64,000 nt of DNA, from positions 248,001 to 312,000 of the forward strand of contig JAJEFA010000009.1 in NCBI GenBank assembly GCA_022820725.1, written 5' to 3'. Under the pieces are notes generated by a model. The model was not told the DNA's origin and searched no databases. It saw only the letters and a list, made by a program, of their open reading frames with translations. Made by a program: the position numbers and the translations under genes. This DNA comes from Candidatus Binatia bacterium (lineage in GTDB: Bacteria > Desulfobacterota > Binatia > Bin18). Below are positions 53,251-61,690 of the stretch, piece by piece (within the stretch, counting starts at the first letter, position 1; each line of letters starts with the position of its first letter).

Positions 53251-54402
53251 ATGGGGGCGGTCATGATTGAATGGCTTGGGATTGGCCACCTTTTCGAGCT
53301 TTCCCGGACGGAAGCGATTGCGGGGTTCTTCACCCCGCTGGTGATCTTCGCCGTGTTTTTCCTGGCGCAGCTCATGCTGCCAGGAAGGCGGGTCCCCGGC
53401 TACGTCGTCAATCCGGAGACCGGTGAACCCCGCAACTATCGGCTAAACGGTCTTCTGGTGTTTGCCATCGCGCTGGGCGTGTGGGCCTTCGAGCTCACCG
53501 GGATGCCGCGGGACTGGTTCTACCGGTCCTCAATCTATGCTGTGGCTGGCGGAACGGTCTTCACCACTCTCTTTACCATCATAGCGGTGTACAGCCAGCC
53601 GCAAGGGAAGATCAAGAATCCCATCGTGGATCTGTGGGTTGGGCGGGCTCAGGAGCTGTCGTTCTTCAACAACCGCTTCGACGTCAAGATGTATTTCTAT
53701 GCCGTCGGTGGGACGATGTTTTCGCTCAACGCCCTGTCCGGGGCCGTGTACCACTACGAACTCTTTGGCGCAAACGCCAATCCAGGCGTTTTCCTGTATG
53801 CGGCGTTCTTCACATTCTACATACTGGACTACTTCATCTTTGAGCGCGTCCAGCTCTATACCTACGATCTGATCCATGAGAATCTCGGCTTCAAGTTGTT
53901 CTGGGGTGGCCTCGTAGTCTACGGGTGGCTGTTCATCCTCCCGTTGTGGGGCATGGCCGCTTACCCGGACCCCGGATTCTCTCCGGCATGGACGTATGTC
54001 TGGCTTATCGGAACGACGGTGCTGTTCCTGTTCGGATGGGGCATCTCGCGCGGCGCCAACTTGCAGAAATACACATTCAAGCGCTGGCCCGAGCGCAAGT
54101 TTCTCGGGCTCATTGAGCCGGAGTATATTGAGGCCGGTGACCGCAAGATCCTGTGCAGCGGTCTCTGGGGGGTCGCCCGCCACTTCAACTACCTGGGCGA
54201 AGGGTTCCTTGCCCTGTCCATTGCCCTGGTATTCGGCTACTTCACGAATCCCTGGGCTTGGACCTACTTTGTCTTCATCGTCTCGCTGTTTGTGTGGCGT
54301 CAACTTGAAGACGACAGGCTCTGTGCCGAGAAGTACGGCGCCGAGAAGTGGGCAGCGTATCAGGCGCGGGTGAAGTACCGGATTTTTCCTGGCGTTTATT
54401 GA
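53251..54402 (+). CDS. ERG4/ERG24-family sterol-reductase-like membrane protein
   Basis: 383 aa (ATG at 53251; a second ATG at 53263 is equally good). About nine or ten membrane helices. The C-terminal third matches the delta14/delta24(28)-sterol reductase signature: 'LCSGLWGVARHFNYLGEGFLALS', 'WRQLEDDRLCAEKYGAEKW' and 'VKYRIFPGVY', the NADPH-binding region. The middle 'GRAQELSFFNNRFDVKMYFY' also fits. Substrate could be a sterol or another isoprenoid or fatty alkene. No other sterol genes lie nearby. Confidence 0.8.
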   Translation: MGAVMIEWLGIGHLFELSRTEAIAGFFTPLVIFAVFFLAQLMLPGRRVPGYVVNPETGEPRNYRLNGLLVFAIALGVWAFELTGMPRDWFYRSSIYAVAGGTVFTTLFTIIAVYSQPQGKIKNPIVDLWVGRAQELSFFNNRFDVKMYFYAVGGTMFSLNALSGAVYHYELFGANANPGVFLYAAFFTFYILDYFIFERVQLYTYDLIHENLGFKLFWGGLVVYGWLFILPLWGMAAYPDPGFSPAWTYVWLIGTTVLFLFGWGISRGANLQKYTFKRWPERKFLGLIEPEYIEAGDRKILCSGLWGVARHFNYLGEGFLALSIALVFGYFTNPWAWTYFVFIVSLFVWRQLEDDRLCAEKYGAEKWAAYQARVKYRIFPGVY

Positions 54403-54405
54403 GAG

Positions 54406-54434
54406 GGTGCCCTGCGGAGTCCATGCAGGGCACC
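54406..54434. terminator. strong hairpin after the sterol-reductase-like gene
   Basis: Perfect 10-bp stem GGTGCCCTGC/GCAGGGCACC with a nine-base loop, starting 4 bp after the stop. No T-run, so it may protect the 3' end or slow polymerase rather than terminate alone. Confidence 0.5.
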
Positions 54435-54520
54435 GATGAACGCAACGTCGCTCGCACCTGCCTGGAACGCTGAGGGCACCACGTCTCACATATTCTCGGT
54501 CAGTATAGTGCCGAGTCCTC

Positions 54521-55675
54521 TCATCCCCACAAGCGCTGGGAGGCGAGGCGCGCGCCTTCCGTACACGCCCGCAGCTTGGCCCACACCACGCTCTCGGACA
54601 CCATCTCCCAGCCGGCAAACGTGCCGAAGCCGCAGTCCGAGCCGGCAATGACCCGACTCCGGTCGCCGATAGCGTCAACCACCTGACAGAGGCGGTCGGC
54701 GACGATTTCCGGGTGCTCGATATAGTTGGTGGTGGAATCGATCACACCGGGAATGAGCAGCATTGAGTCGGGTAAGGGGTGCTGTTGAAAGGCTTTATAT
54801 TCGTGTTGATGACGGGGGTTCGCCAGCTCGATGGACAGGGCTCCAACCTTGGCCTGGTAGAGAATGGGCAGAAGATCGGCCAGCGGTACATCGTAATTGT
54901 GTGGACCGTCATAATTTCCCCAGCAGATGTGCAGCCGGATACGCTCGGCCGGGATATTCTCGGTGGCGCGGTTGACGGCCTCAATATGGACCTCGATGGT
55001 CTTCTGAAATTCGGCGAGTGTCTGATCCTGAAAGAGAAAGGTCCGCTCCATGGCCAAGTCGGGGGCGTCGAGTTGCAGCAGTAAACCCTGGGCGTGGATG
55101 TATTCGTACTCTTTTTTCATCTGCTCGGCCACGGCCAGCACATAGGCCTCGTGCGAGTCGTAATGGGCGTTCAGCATGGTGGTGGCAATGATGCCGGGCG
55201 AAGCCGCGGTCATGAAGCGCTCGGTGAATGCCGCCTGCTCTGTACAGCGTAGAAACAACGCGCATTCCTGCTCCACGGCGGACAGGTCATCGTAGGCAAG
55301 CTCGGCCACGGCCTGCGGGGCGTTGAAGACCTTGGCCCGCATCATATTGCGCCGCTGCATCATGGCCATGAAATCCGGGAATTCGGCCATGTCTTGCGGG
55401 GTGGGTCGTTTGCTCTCCCCGCCAAAGCCGCGCATACGCTGCGGCACATAGGTCTGAAAGCCGATGCGCGGCTGTTCGCCGTCGTTAATAACATCCACAC
55501 CGGCTTTGAGCTGTTCATCAATGACGTGTTGAACGGCTATTTCGGATTGGCGGGCCAGGGCCGCGGCATCAATGGCCTGGCCCTGCTCCTGGTCAATCAG
55601 CAGATCGGTCAGCTCGGGATTGCGCGGCAGGCTGCCGACGTGGGTGGTGAGAATCCGCTCATCGCTCTTTTGCAT
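54521..55675 (-). CDS. MetE-like cobalamin-independent methyltransferase family protein
   Basis: 384 aa, only the C-terminal (catalytic) half of a MetE. 'ILTTHVGSLPRNPELTDLL', 'GVDVINDGEQPRIGF', 'HICWGNYDGPHNYDVPL' and 'VIAGSDCGFGTFAG' supply the His/Cys zinc site. Relatives include archaeal MetE and the epoxyalkane:coenzyme M transferase type, so substrate is uncertain. Likely transcribed with the SMP-30 and CoA-transferase genes upstream. Confidence 0.78.
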   Translation of the reverse strand: MQKSDERILTTHVGSLPRNPELTDLLIDQEQGQAIDAAALARQSEIAVQHVIDEQLKAGVDVINDGEQPRIGFQTYVPQRMRGFGGESKRPTPQDMAEFPDFMAMMQRRNMMRAKVFNAPQAVAELAYDDLSAVEQECALFLRCTEQAAFTERFMTAASPGIIATTMLNAHYDSHEAYVLAVAEQMKKEYEYIHAQGLLLQLDAPDLAMERTFLFQDQTLAEFQKTIEVHIEAVNRATENIPAERIRLHICWGNYDGPHNYDVPLADLLPILYQAKVGALSIELANPRHQHEYKAFQQHPLPDSMLLIPGVIDSTTNYIEHPEIVADRLCQVVDAIGDRSRVIAGSDCGFGTFAGWEMVSESVVWAKLRACTEGARLASQRLWG

Positions 55676-55710
55676 GAGAAGGCTCCGTATGGTTAGCGCT
55701 GATGGTACTC

Positions 55711-56616
55711 TTAGCGTTGGTGATACAGGGGATGACCGCGGACCGCGGTGCGGACCTTATTCATATGATCCCCTTCCAGATTGGCAATAAAGAGGTCCTG
55801 CATGTCAGAGCCGCCAAACGCGCAGTTGGTTGGAAAGGCCAGTGCAGTGCCGTCCGGGTCGTGGACAAAGGTTTCCCAATTCCCGTTCGGATCGACCTTG
55901 ATGACTCTGTTGCGGGGCTCCAGCTTACCGTTCTCGGGTACGCCGGGCAGCGTGATATACAGGTTGCGGTCCACATCAAAGGCCATTCCGTCCGGCAGGG
56001 CCGGAAAGTCTTTGGCATAGATTTCGGGCGGACCAAAGGTGCCGTCTTTCTTGATCTGGATACGGACGCAGTCGTTGCGCGAACTCTCCAGAACGTAGAC
56101 CGCGTCTTCGTTGGGATCGATAGCCGTTCCATTGGCAAAATAAATTCCGGTGGCGACGACCTCGCCCCGACCGTCGGGGCGGATGCGCACCACCGCGCCG
56201 TTGGGCTGGGGATGCACAAACTCCTTAAACACCTCGCGGCCCGGCTGGGAGCTGGAGTTCGAGACGTAGAGATTGCCCTCGGCGTCATAACTGGCAAAGT
56301 TCGGAATCGAAATCGGAAAGTCTCCGGCATGGTCGGCGACGAGGGAAACTTTCCCGTCTTGTGACAGTCGCATGACGGCTTTATGTCTGAGGTCGCAATA
56401 GACGAAGTTGCCCTCCCGGTCCAGCGTGACGCCGTTGGGGATAGCCCGGTCCGGCAACTGGGCGACCTCGTGAACGACCCCGTCCGGACTGACTTTATAG
56501 ACGATGCCATTGCGCCCGCCCCCCCAGGCGTTGCCTTCTTTATCGATGACCACCCCCTCAGCTCTGAGTACGCCGGAACCAAAAATTTCCACCTGCTCAA
56601 CGGGAATCATTGCCAT
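55711..56616 (-). CDS. SMP-30/gluconolactonase-like beta-propeller protein
   Basis: 301 aa. Repeating blades ('AEGVVIDKEGNAWGGG', 'PNGVTLDREGNFVYCD', 'FASYDAEGNLYVSN', 'DGMAFDVDRNLYIT') and calcium-site residues typical of SMP-30/lactonase hydrolases. Acts on a lactone of unknown type. Between two catabolic-type genes on the same strand. Confidence 0.8.
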   Translation of the reverse strand: MAMIPVEQVEIFGSGVLRAEGVVIDKEGNAWGGGRNGIVYKVSPDGVVHEVAQLPDRAIPNGVTLDREGNFVYCDLRHKAVMRLSQDGKVSLVADHAGDFPISIPNFASYDAEGNLYVSNSSSQPGREVFKEFVHPQPNGAVVRIRPDGRGEVVATGIYFANGTAIDPNEDAVYVLESSRNDCVRIQIKKDGTFGPPEIYAKDFPALPDGMAFDVDRNLYITLPGVPENGKLEPRNRVIKVDPNGNWETFVHDPDGTALAFPTNCAFGGSDMQDLFIANLEGDHMNKVRTAVRGHPLYHQR

Positions 56617-56682
56617 ACTTTCTCCCTGTTTTTTGTCTTGACCGAGAGGCTGACCAGTCTAGCCGGGTCTGTCCGGCACACG

Positions 56683-57909
56683 CTAACGGTCCTCTGCATA
56701 CAACACCCCTTTTTCCTGGAGTGCGGCGATGGTTTCGTTGCTATAGCTGAGTTGCTCCCGCAGTACCTCGGCACTGTGCTGGCCCAAGAGCGGAGCGTGA
56801 ATGTCCGGGAGCTGGGGGAACTCCGAGTACTTAAACGGAAAGCCTGGGATGGTGACTTCTCCCAGGATGGGATCGGGTACCGTCCGGACCATTTCCCGCG
56901 CCTTGAAATACGGATGGGCTAAAATATCGGTGATGGACATGACGGGAGCGGACGGAACCCGATGCTCTTCAAAGACTTGGAGGACCGCTTCATCGCTCGG
57001 CTGCGCCTGCATCCACGCTTCGATCATCGGAATGAGTTCACCCTGATTCTCTCCTCGCGCAGCATTGGTCGCAAAGCGCGCATCTTCGATCAACTCCGGC
57101 TTGCCCATAGCCTTGCACATATTGGCCCACTGTCGGTCCAGGACGAGAACGACGATCCAGCCCTCGGGTCCTTTGAACACCCCGCACGGACACACCAGGG
57201 GGTGATGCGATCCCATCCGGAGCGGCACAAACTCGCCCTTGCTCATGGTGTGGCCCTGCACATTGACCTCGTGCATGTGGAACATGGCGTCAATCATGGA
57301 CAGGTCGATATACTGGCCGACACGGGTGCGTTCCCGGTGGTATAAGGCATAGCCCAGGGCGGCAAAGGCGTGGACGCCGCTGCTGACATCGGCAATACCC
57401 AGCCCGACAAACTGCGGCGGCCCGTCCGGACTGCCGGTCATATGCATGATGCCGGAGAAGGCTTGCGCGATGAAATCGTAGCCGACCTTGTGAGAAAGCG
57501 GGCCTTTTCGCCCAAAGGCGGAAATCGAGACCATGATAATCTGGGGATTGATGGTCTTGAGCGAGGCATAGTCAAGATTTCGTTTTTCCATCACGCCCGG
57601 CCCGAAATTCTCAACCACCACATCCACTGTCGGAATCAAGGCTCGCAGGATTTCAAGAGATTCCGGCTTGTCGAAATCCAGGCAGAGACTTTTTTTACCG
57701 CGATTTTGCTGGACGAAATACGCGCTGCGATCATCCTGAATAAACGGCAGCAAACGCGACGGATCGCCCATGGGCGCCTGTTCCACCTTAATGATATTGG
57801 CCCCCATCTCCGCCATGAGACGGGTCACGGTCGGTCCGGCCAGGTATTGGGTGAAATCCAGGACGGTCACGCCGGAAAGCATATGTTGCTGGTCATTGGT
57901 CTGTTGCAT
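56683..57909 (-). CDS. CaiB/BaiF (family III) CoA-transferase
   Basis: 408 aa. 'VTVLDFTQYLAGPTVTRLMAEMGANIIKVEQ', 'NPQIIMVSISAFGRKGP', catalytic Asp174 in 'GIADVSSGVH', and 'VGQYIDLSMIDA'. A complete catalytic subunit, unlike the 34966 gene. First of a likely three-gene minus-strand group with SMP-30 and MetE-like genes. Confidence 0.87.
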   Translation of the reverse strand: MQQTNDQQHMLSGVTVLDFTQYLAGPTVTRLMAEMGANIIKVEQAPMGDPSRLLPFIQDDRSAYFVQQNRGKKSLCLDFDKPESLEILRALIPTVDVVVENFGPGVMEKRNLDYASLKTINPQIIMVSISAFGRKGPLSHKVGYDFIAQAFSGIMHMTGSPDGPPQFVGLGIADVSSGVHAFAALGYALYHRERTRVGQYIDLSMIDAMFHMHEVNVQGHTMSKGEFVPLRMGSHHPLVCPCGVFKGPEGWIVVLVLDRQWANMCKAMGKPELIEDARFATNAARGENQGELIPMIEAWMQAQPSDEAVLQVFEEHRVPSAPVMSITDILAHPYFKAREMVRTVPDPILGEVTIPGFPFKYSEFPQLPDIHAPLLGQHSAEVLREQLSYSNETIAALQEKGVLYAEDR

Positions 57910-57961
57910 GCTGCACCTCCGCTTCGTCCGTGCCGGTACGACGGCTGTGTAACATGGGTCC

Positions 57962-57986
57962 CCTGAAAAAGCGAGCCTTTTTCAGG
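57962..57986 (-). terminator. hairpin terminator of the upstream gene
   Basis: CCTGAAAAA/TTTTTCAGG, perfect 9-bp stem with a seven-base loop, 60 bp past the stop of the 58046-58921 gene. The A/T-rich upper arm gives a U-run inside the stem; no further U-tract follows. Confidence 0.5.
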
Positions 57987-58045
57987 CATTCATAAGAAGA
58001 GCAATGCGGTTCGAGATGGCTGACCGGCGTGAGCCGCCGAAGACT

Positions 58046-58921
58046 TTACGACACGGGTTCTTTTGAAGAAGGGACCGGGGCCGGATATTTCCAGGTCAAC
58101 GACAGCAGCGTGTCGCCGCCGGGAAGCGGAATGGATTCCGACTCGGGCGCAACATCGGCGGGCACTTCCGGATGTCGGTTCCGCGCCTCGGCAATCGCCA
58201 TTTGAACCAGATCCTGCTGCGGGGCCTCGCCATTCAGCGAGTCTTTGAGCTCGGAAGCCCGGAGCTTGACGGTGACGGTTACCTGCATGGCCGCAGAGCT
58301 GCGGGGTGGCGGTGGGGGAGGCCCGCCGGCCTCAACGTCAATTTCCAGTTCGGTTGGCGCCTCGACCTCTTCCGGCTCGACTTCCACCGCCGGGAGCTCT
58401 TGTGCCGGGGCGGGAGGCGTTTCGCTCGGTTCAGGCTCAGGTGTTACGGCGACTTCTCCTGGTGTTGCCCGGGTCTGATCCGTTTCCTGCCGCACTCCCC
58501 TGTCGTCTTCCTGATCGTCGCGTCTCCTCCGACCCCGCCCCTGCGTTCCACGCCGCCGTCTGCCCCGTTCGTTTGCGTCGGCATCGTTCGCTTCTTCTCG
58601 TCGGCGCTGCACACGCTGGCGACCGGGGACGAGCCCGAAGGCCAGATATTGACAGGTCTCCGTCGAAATATACTCAAAAGCGTCGTTTGCAAAATCCAGC
58701 GCTTTTTCCTCGGTGTAGGCATCGACATCACAGTCGACGAACACCATGCAGTAGAAGTTGTTCCCTGCTGACGCAACACTTGGGCCTTCACTCAGCTCGT
58801 GCTCATGATAGCGGACGCGCTGATGAGAGAAGGATTCGAAGAGGGATGAGACGGTTGCCTGGATCTCTTCGGTCGACGATCCACACGCTTCAAAAACGGC
58901 TAAGGCATGAAAATTGGGCAT
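58046..58921 (-). CDS. unknown protein with Arg-rich and Pro/Glu-rich linkers
   Basis: 291 aa. A folded N-terminal ~100 residues ('MPNFHALAVFEACGSSTEEI', 'NNFYCMVFVDCDVDAYTEEKALDFANDAFEY'), a basic stretch (RGRRRRGTQGRGRRRRDD), then ~90 residues of Pro/Glu/Val with PPPPPP, and a C-terminal beta-like end ('MQVTVTVKLRASELKDSLNG', 'TLLSLTWKYPAP'). No signal peptide. The RGR-rich segment suggests RNA or polyanion binding. Family not recognised. Confidence 0.5.
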   Translation of the reverse strand: MPNFHALAVFEACGSSTEEIQATVSSLFESFSHQRVRYHEHELSEGPSVASAGNNFYCMVFVDCDVDAYTEEKALDFANDAFEYISTETCQYLAFGLVPGRQRVQRRREEANDADANERGRRRRGTQGRGRRRRDDQEDDRGVRQETDQTRATPGEVAVTPEPEPSETPPAPAQELPAVEVEPEEVEAPTELEIDVEAGGPPPPPPRSSAAMQVTVTVKLRASELKDSLNGEAPQQDLVQMAIAEARNRHPEVPADVAPESESIPLPGGDTLLSLTWKYPAPVPSSKEPVS

Positions 58922-59189
58922 GTCTCACAGGACTGTACAGAGCACGGCACATATCCGCAAGAGCCGTCAGCCCGGAAAAAGGGCAGTGCCCGACTTTATA
59001 TTCTCCTGTGGACACTAGACCTTTGGAGCGTTTGGGCGTAGGTTGGGGACAGATTTTCGGTCAGGCTGACACAGCCTGTCTCGTTTCTGTCCCTGCAATA
59101 CGGTAGGACAGAGCGGACCGAGCCTCGGGCCGGTAGCGGCGATCGGTTCCTGGCTGAGCGGATTCTGGACCCGCGGTGGGTGCGCCGAG
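58922..59189. other. region upstream of the structured RNA
   Basis: No gene. Contains the interrupted palindrome GGACAG...CTGTCC around 59046-59090, flanking TCAGGCTGACACAGCCTG, a hairpin in its own right. The promoter of the RNA at 59190 should lie here, but no clear -35/-10 pair stands out. Confidence 0.35.
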
Positions 59190-59204
59190 AAAGGAGGTGG
59201 TCTA

Positions 59205-59249
59205 GTGCAGTTATCAACGACGGTGATCAGTGAGGTGGTGGCCTCTTAG
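59205..59249 (+). CDS. 14-codon ORF in the structured RNA
   Basis: GTG start six bases after AAAGGAGGT, peptide MQLSTTVISEVVAS, stop TAG 59247-59249. The ribosome site is the strongest in this region, yet the product is tiny and nothing downstream is coupled to it. Translation may serve to switch the RNA fold. Confidence 0.45.
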   Translation: MQLSTTVISEVVAS

Positions 59250-59302
59250 GCCGACCTATCCCAAATCGGGTGGTCGCTTGGGAGGACCAGGCACCACCGT
59301 GA

Positions 59303-59367
59303 CCCCGGCAGCCCGTGTTCATCACCCACGGGACGTCCTTACGGACGTAGCACTGTCGGGGTTTTTT
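59303..59367 (+). terminator. branched intrinsic terminator
   Basis: Outer stem CCCCGGCAG (59303-59311) with CTGTCGGGG (59353-59361) encloses two hairpins, CCCGTG/CACGGG (59312-59332) and ACGTCC/GGACGT (59333-59348). TTTTTT follows at 59362-59367. Confidence 0.8.
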
Positions 59368-59414
59368 CTGAGACCAGTACTCTTCCCTCGGTTCCGCCAA
59401 ATCATGTTGGAGCG

Positions 59415-59762
59415 TTAGCGTTTCCTGGCTTGTGCCTCAACCAGCAACCATTGGGCCTGACCGATTCCGCGCAGGCTTCGGTATTCAGCTTTGGACCAGC
59501 CCCGCTCCCCTCTTTTCCGGGCAACGTCGAGCGCCCGCGTCAGCACCGATTCACACAAATCCAGTAAGGGCAGGAGTTCCTGGTCCACTTCATCCAGACG
59601 GGCCTCAAGGAACGTAGTCTGGACCCGGGGCAGCAGCGCGGCAAGCGGGACCTGGGCGCGACTTTCACTTTCTTGACGCGGAGCAGTATCCTCATTTGAA
59701 GCAGGGAAAAAACCAAGGCCGAGTTGACCCCGGTTTTGGGCGTGGGCTGTTTTGTCCGTCAC
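59415..59762 (-). CDS. small protein after holA, unknown function
   Basis: 115 aa; its ATG overlaps the holA stop by 4 bp, so it is translationally coupled. The first ~35 residues look disordered. The rest is helical ('ARLDEVDQELLPLLDLCESVLTRALDVARKRGE'). Family not recognised. Position suggests expression together with the polymerase subunit. Confidence 0.55.
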   Translation of the reverse strand: MTDKTAHAQNRGQLGLGFFPASNEDTAPRQESESRAQVPLAALLPRVQTTFLEARLDEVDQELLPLLDLCESVLTRALDVARKRGERGWSKAEYRSLRGIGQAQWLLVEAQARKR

Positions 59763-60790
59763 AGTTTGGGCCTGCCTTCAACGGCCCCGCTCCCACAGGC
59801 GTCCAGAACAAAGGCATCGAACAAGAGGCGGGGAGAGGCCGGACTCGATTTGAGAGCGAGGTCCAGTTGCGAGGCATGTCGTAAGATGCGGCGGAGATCC
59901 GCACCGGAGAAGACACGGCTCTGCTCAACCAAAGCGCGGAGCCGCTGTCCTCGCAGCCCGGTCGCCCGTTCAATCTGACTGCTCGGAGCATTCGCGTCGG
60001 ACAAATCCTTGACCTGCCAGAGACGCCGGAAATGACTGACCAGCGCGTGCAAGGCCGGGAGCGCTCGCTTCTCATCGCTCAATACGTCCTGTACCAGGCG
60101 GACCGCCCGTTTGCGGTTGCGTCGCCCCAAGGCATCGGCCAGATCAAAGGCCGAGTGCTGATGCAGATCTCCCGTACATTGCCTGACCACCTCCTGATCT
60201 ATTTCAGTTGCCGGGAAAACAAAGGCGACCAGTTTGTCGATCTCGGTGGACAAGGCAAGGAGATCCGTTCCCATATGATCGGCCAAATACGAGGCCGCCT
60301 CGGCAGTGATCCGGACCCCCCGTTCCCGAGCAAAACGCTGCGCCCAGCCGGGGATTTGGTTGATAAAAGGCGAACGGAATTCGCCAACAAAACCACGCTT
60401 GGCACACACGGAAAAGAATTTCTGGCTGAGATTGGCCCTGCCCTGCACACAGACGACCAGGGGCTGACTTTCATCCCGCAGTTCGGCCTCTGTCGCCAGA
60501 CGTTCCCGGTCTGCGGCGGACAGTTGACCCGCATTTTTGAGCACGACCAATTGACGTTCGGCAAAGAGTGAGGCGCTGCCCCAGGCCTCGAGTACCTGGT
60601 CAAGCGCATCTTCTCCTGCATAAAACGTCTGCACCGCCGGGTTTTCGCCCAGGCGCGCCCGTACCAGGGCGACTGCGCGATTGATGAAGTGTGCCTCCTC
60701 ACCATGAAAGAGGTAGAGCGGGGAGAGGGGCTCTTTGGTCAGGAGCGCGAAAATTTCGTCGGGTTGGCGAAACGTCTTTCTCGTCTGCAT
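59759..60790 (-). CDS. holA: DNA polymerase III delta subunit
   Basis: 343 aa. Clamp-loader subunit that opens the beta clamp. 'PLYLFHGEEAHFINRAVALVRARL', 'ASLFAERQLVVLKNAG', 'AASYLADHMGTDLLALSTEIDKLVAF' and 'FDLADALGRRNRKRAVRLVQDVL' match HolA. 12 bp downstream of the SDH third subunit, so it may be read through from the sdh operon. Confidence 0.9.
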   Translation of the reverse strand: MQTRKTFRQPDEIFALLTKEPLSPLYLFHGEEAHFINRAVALVRARLGENPAVQTFYAGEDALDQVLEAWGSASLFAERQLVVLKNAGQLSAADRERLATEAELRDESQPLVVCVQGRANLSQKFFSVCAKRGFVGEFRSPFINQIPGWAQRFARERGVRITAEAASYLADHMGTDLLALSTEIDKLVAFVFPATEIDQEVVRQCTGDLHQHSAFDLADALGRRNRKRAVRLVQDVLSDEKRALPALHALVSHFRRLWQVKDLSDANAPSSQIERATGLRGQRLRALVEQSRVFSGADLRRILRHASQLDLALKSSPASPRLLFDAFVLDACGSGAVEGRPKL

Positions 60791-60802
60791 CGAGGGCGCG
60801 CG

Positions 60803-61690
60803 CTACGATCTGATGCTGACCTCCAGTTGACGCGAAACGGATTCGGTCGAAACGATGTGCCGCTGGAGTTCCATTTCCTTCTCATCGAAGCCAAAGGCCA
60901 GTCCCAGGAGCTGCGGGAGGTGGATAATCGGCAGGCCGATCTGGGTCCCCGCCCGTTTCTCGGCCGTCGGCTGGTTGGCGTCGAGATTCAGATGACACAG
61001 CGGACAGGGAGTCACCATGCAGTCGGCGCCCTTCGTCTTGGCGTCACCGGTATGATCGCTCACCATGCGCATGGAATTTTCTTCGTTGACCGTCAGAATC
61101 GGAAATCCGCAGCATTTGGACTTCCCGCTCGAATCCACGGACTCGGCACCGAGAACGTCGAGCAACTCCTCTAAATAGGTTTTCCGCCCCGACAGGCCCT
61201 TGGGCGCGATAATGGAGGTGGGACGACGGATGTAGCAGCCATAGAAGGGGGCGACCTTGAGGCCGGTCAGTTTCCGCTTGATATACGGTTTCAGGTTCTC
61301 CACCCCATAGTCTTCCATCAGCACCCATAAGAGATGCTTGACTTCCACCGTGCCTTTGTATTCCAACCCCTCCTCGGCCAGGTATTCGTCATTGATCTTC
61401 TGGCGATACTCGGGCTCGTTTTTGAAGCGGTGGTTGGCCTGGGTAAAGACTCCCTGACAGGTACTGCAAATCGTCATGAGGGAGGACAGCCCCATGGATT
61501 CCACCTTGGCCAGGGTCCGCGCGTTGATCGGGTCGGACAGGTCACGGCTCAACACCCCGGCACCGGTACAGCCGACATCGGTCACTTCTTCGATTTCGAT
61601 CCCGAGTTTTTCCGTCACCTTGACTGAGGCGGGATAGAGCTCAGGACAGGCCCCACGTGACACACAGCCTGGATAGAATGCGTACTTCAT
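60803..61690 (-). CDS. succinate dehydrogenase third subunit, HdrB/SdhE type (CCG domains)
   Basis: 295 aa. Two cysteine-rich CCG-type halves: 'YPGCVSRGACPELYPAS..GCTGAG..CSTCQG', and 'YGCYIRRP..KCCGFPI..PCPLCH' as in HdrB. It replaces the usual heme-b membrane anchors in 'type E' succinate:quinone reductases. ATG overlaps the sdhB stop by 4 bp. Confidence 0.85.
   Translation of the reverse strand: MKYAFYPGCVSRGACPELYPASVKVTEKLGIEIEEVTDVGCTGAGVLSRDLSDPINARTLAKVESMGLSSLMTICSTCQGVFTQANHRFKNEPEYRQKINDEYLAEEGLEYKGTVEVKHLLWVLMEDYGVENLKPYIKRKLTGLKVAPFYGCYIRRPTSIIAPKGLSGRKTYLEELLDVLGAESVDSSGKSKCCGFPILTVNEENSMRMVSDHTGDAKTKGADCMVTPCPLCHLNLDANQPTAEKRAGTQIGLPIIHLPQLLGLAFGFDEKEMELQRHIVSTESVSRQLEVSIRS

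Larger units (their letters stand above)
59190..59368 (+). ncRNA. unassigned structured RNA with a short ORF and branched terminator
   Basis: Begins with a perfect Shine-Dalgarno (AAAGGAGGT, 59190-59198) before a 14-codon ORF, and ends with a two-hairpin three-way junction followed by TTTTTT. The ORF's stop codon lies in the loop of GGCC-TCTTA-GGCC (59240-59252). ACCACC (59293-59298) can pair with GGTGGT at 59269-59274, or with the GGTGGT inside the ORF (59234-59239), so two folds exclude each other. No plus-strand gene follows, so it is not a leader. The 5' end is not known. Not a class I can name. Confidence 0.6.

Noticed and set aside
53530-54678. A 382-codon minus-strand open frame over the sterol-reductase-like gene
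   Set aside because: Low-complexity, shadow-type composition; the plus-strand product has clear membrane helices and family motifs.
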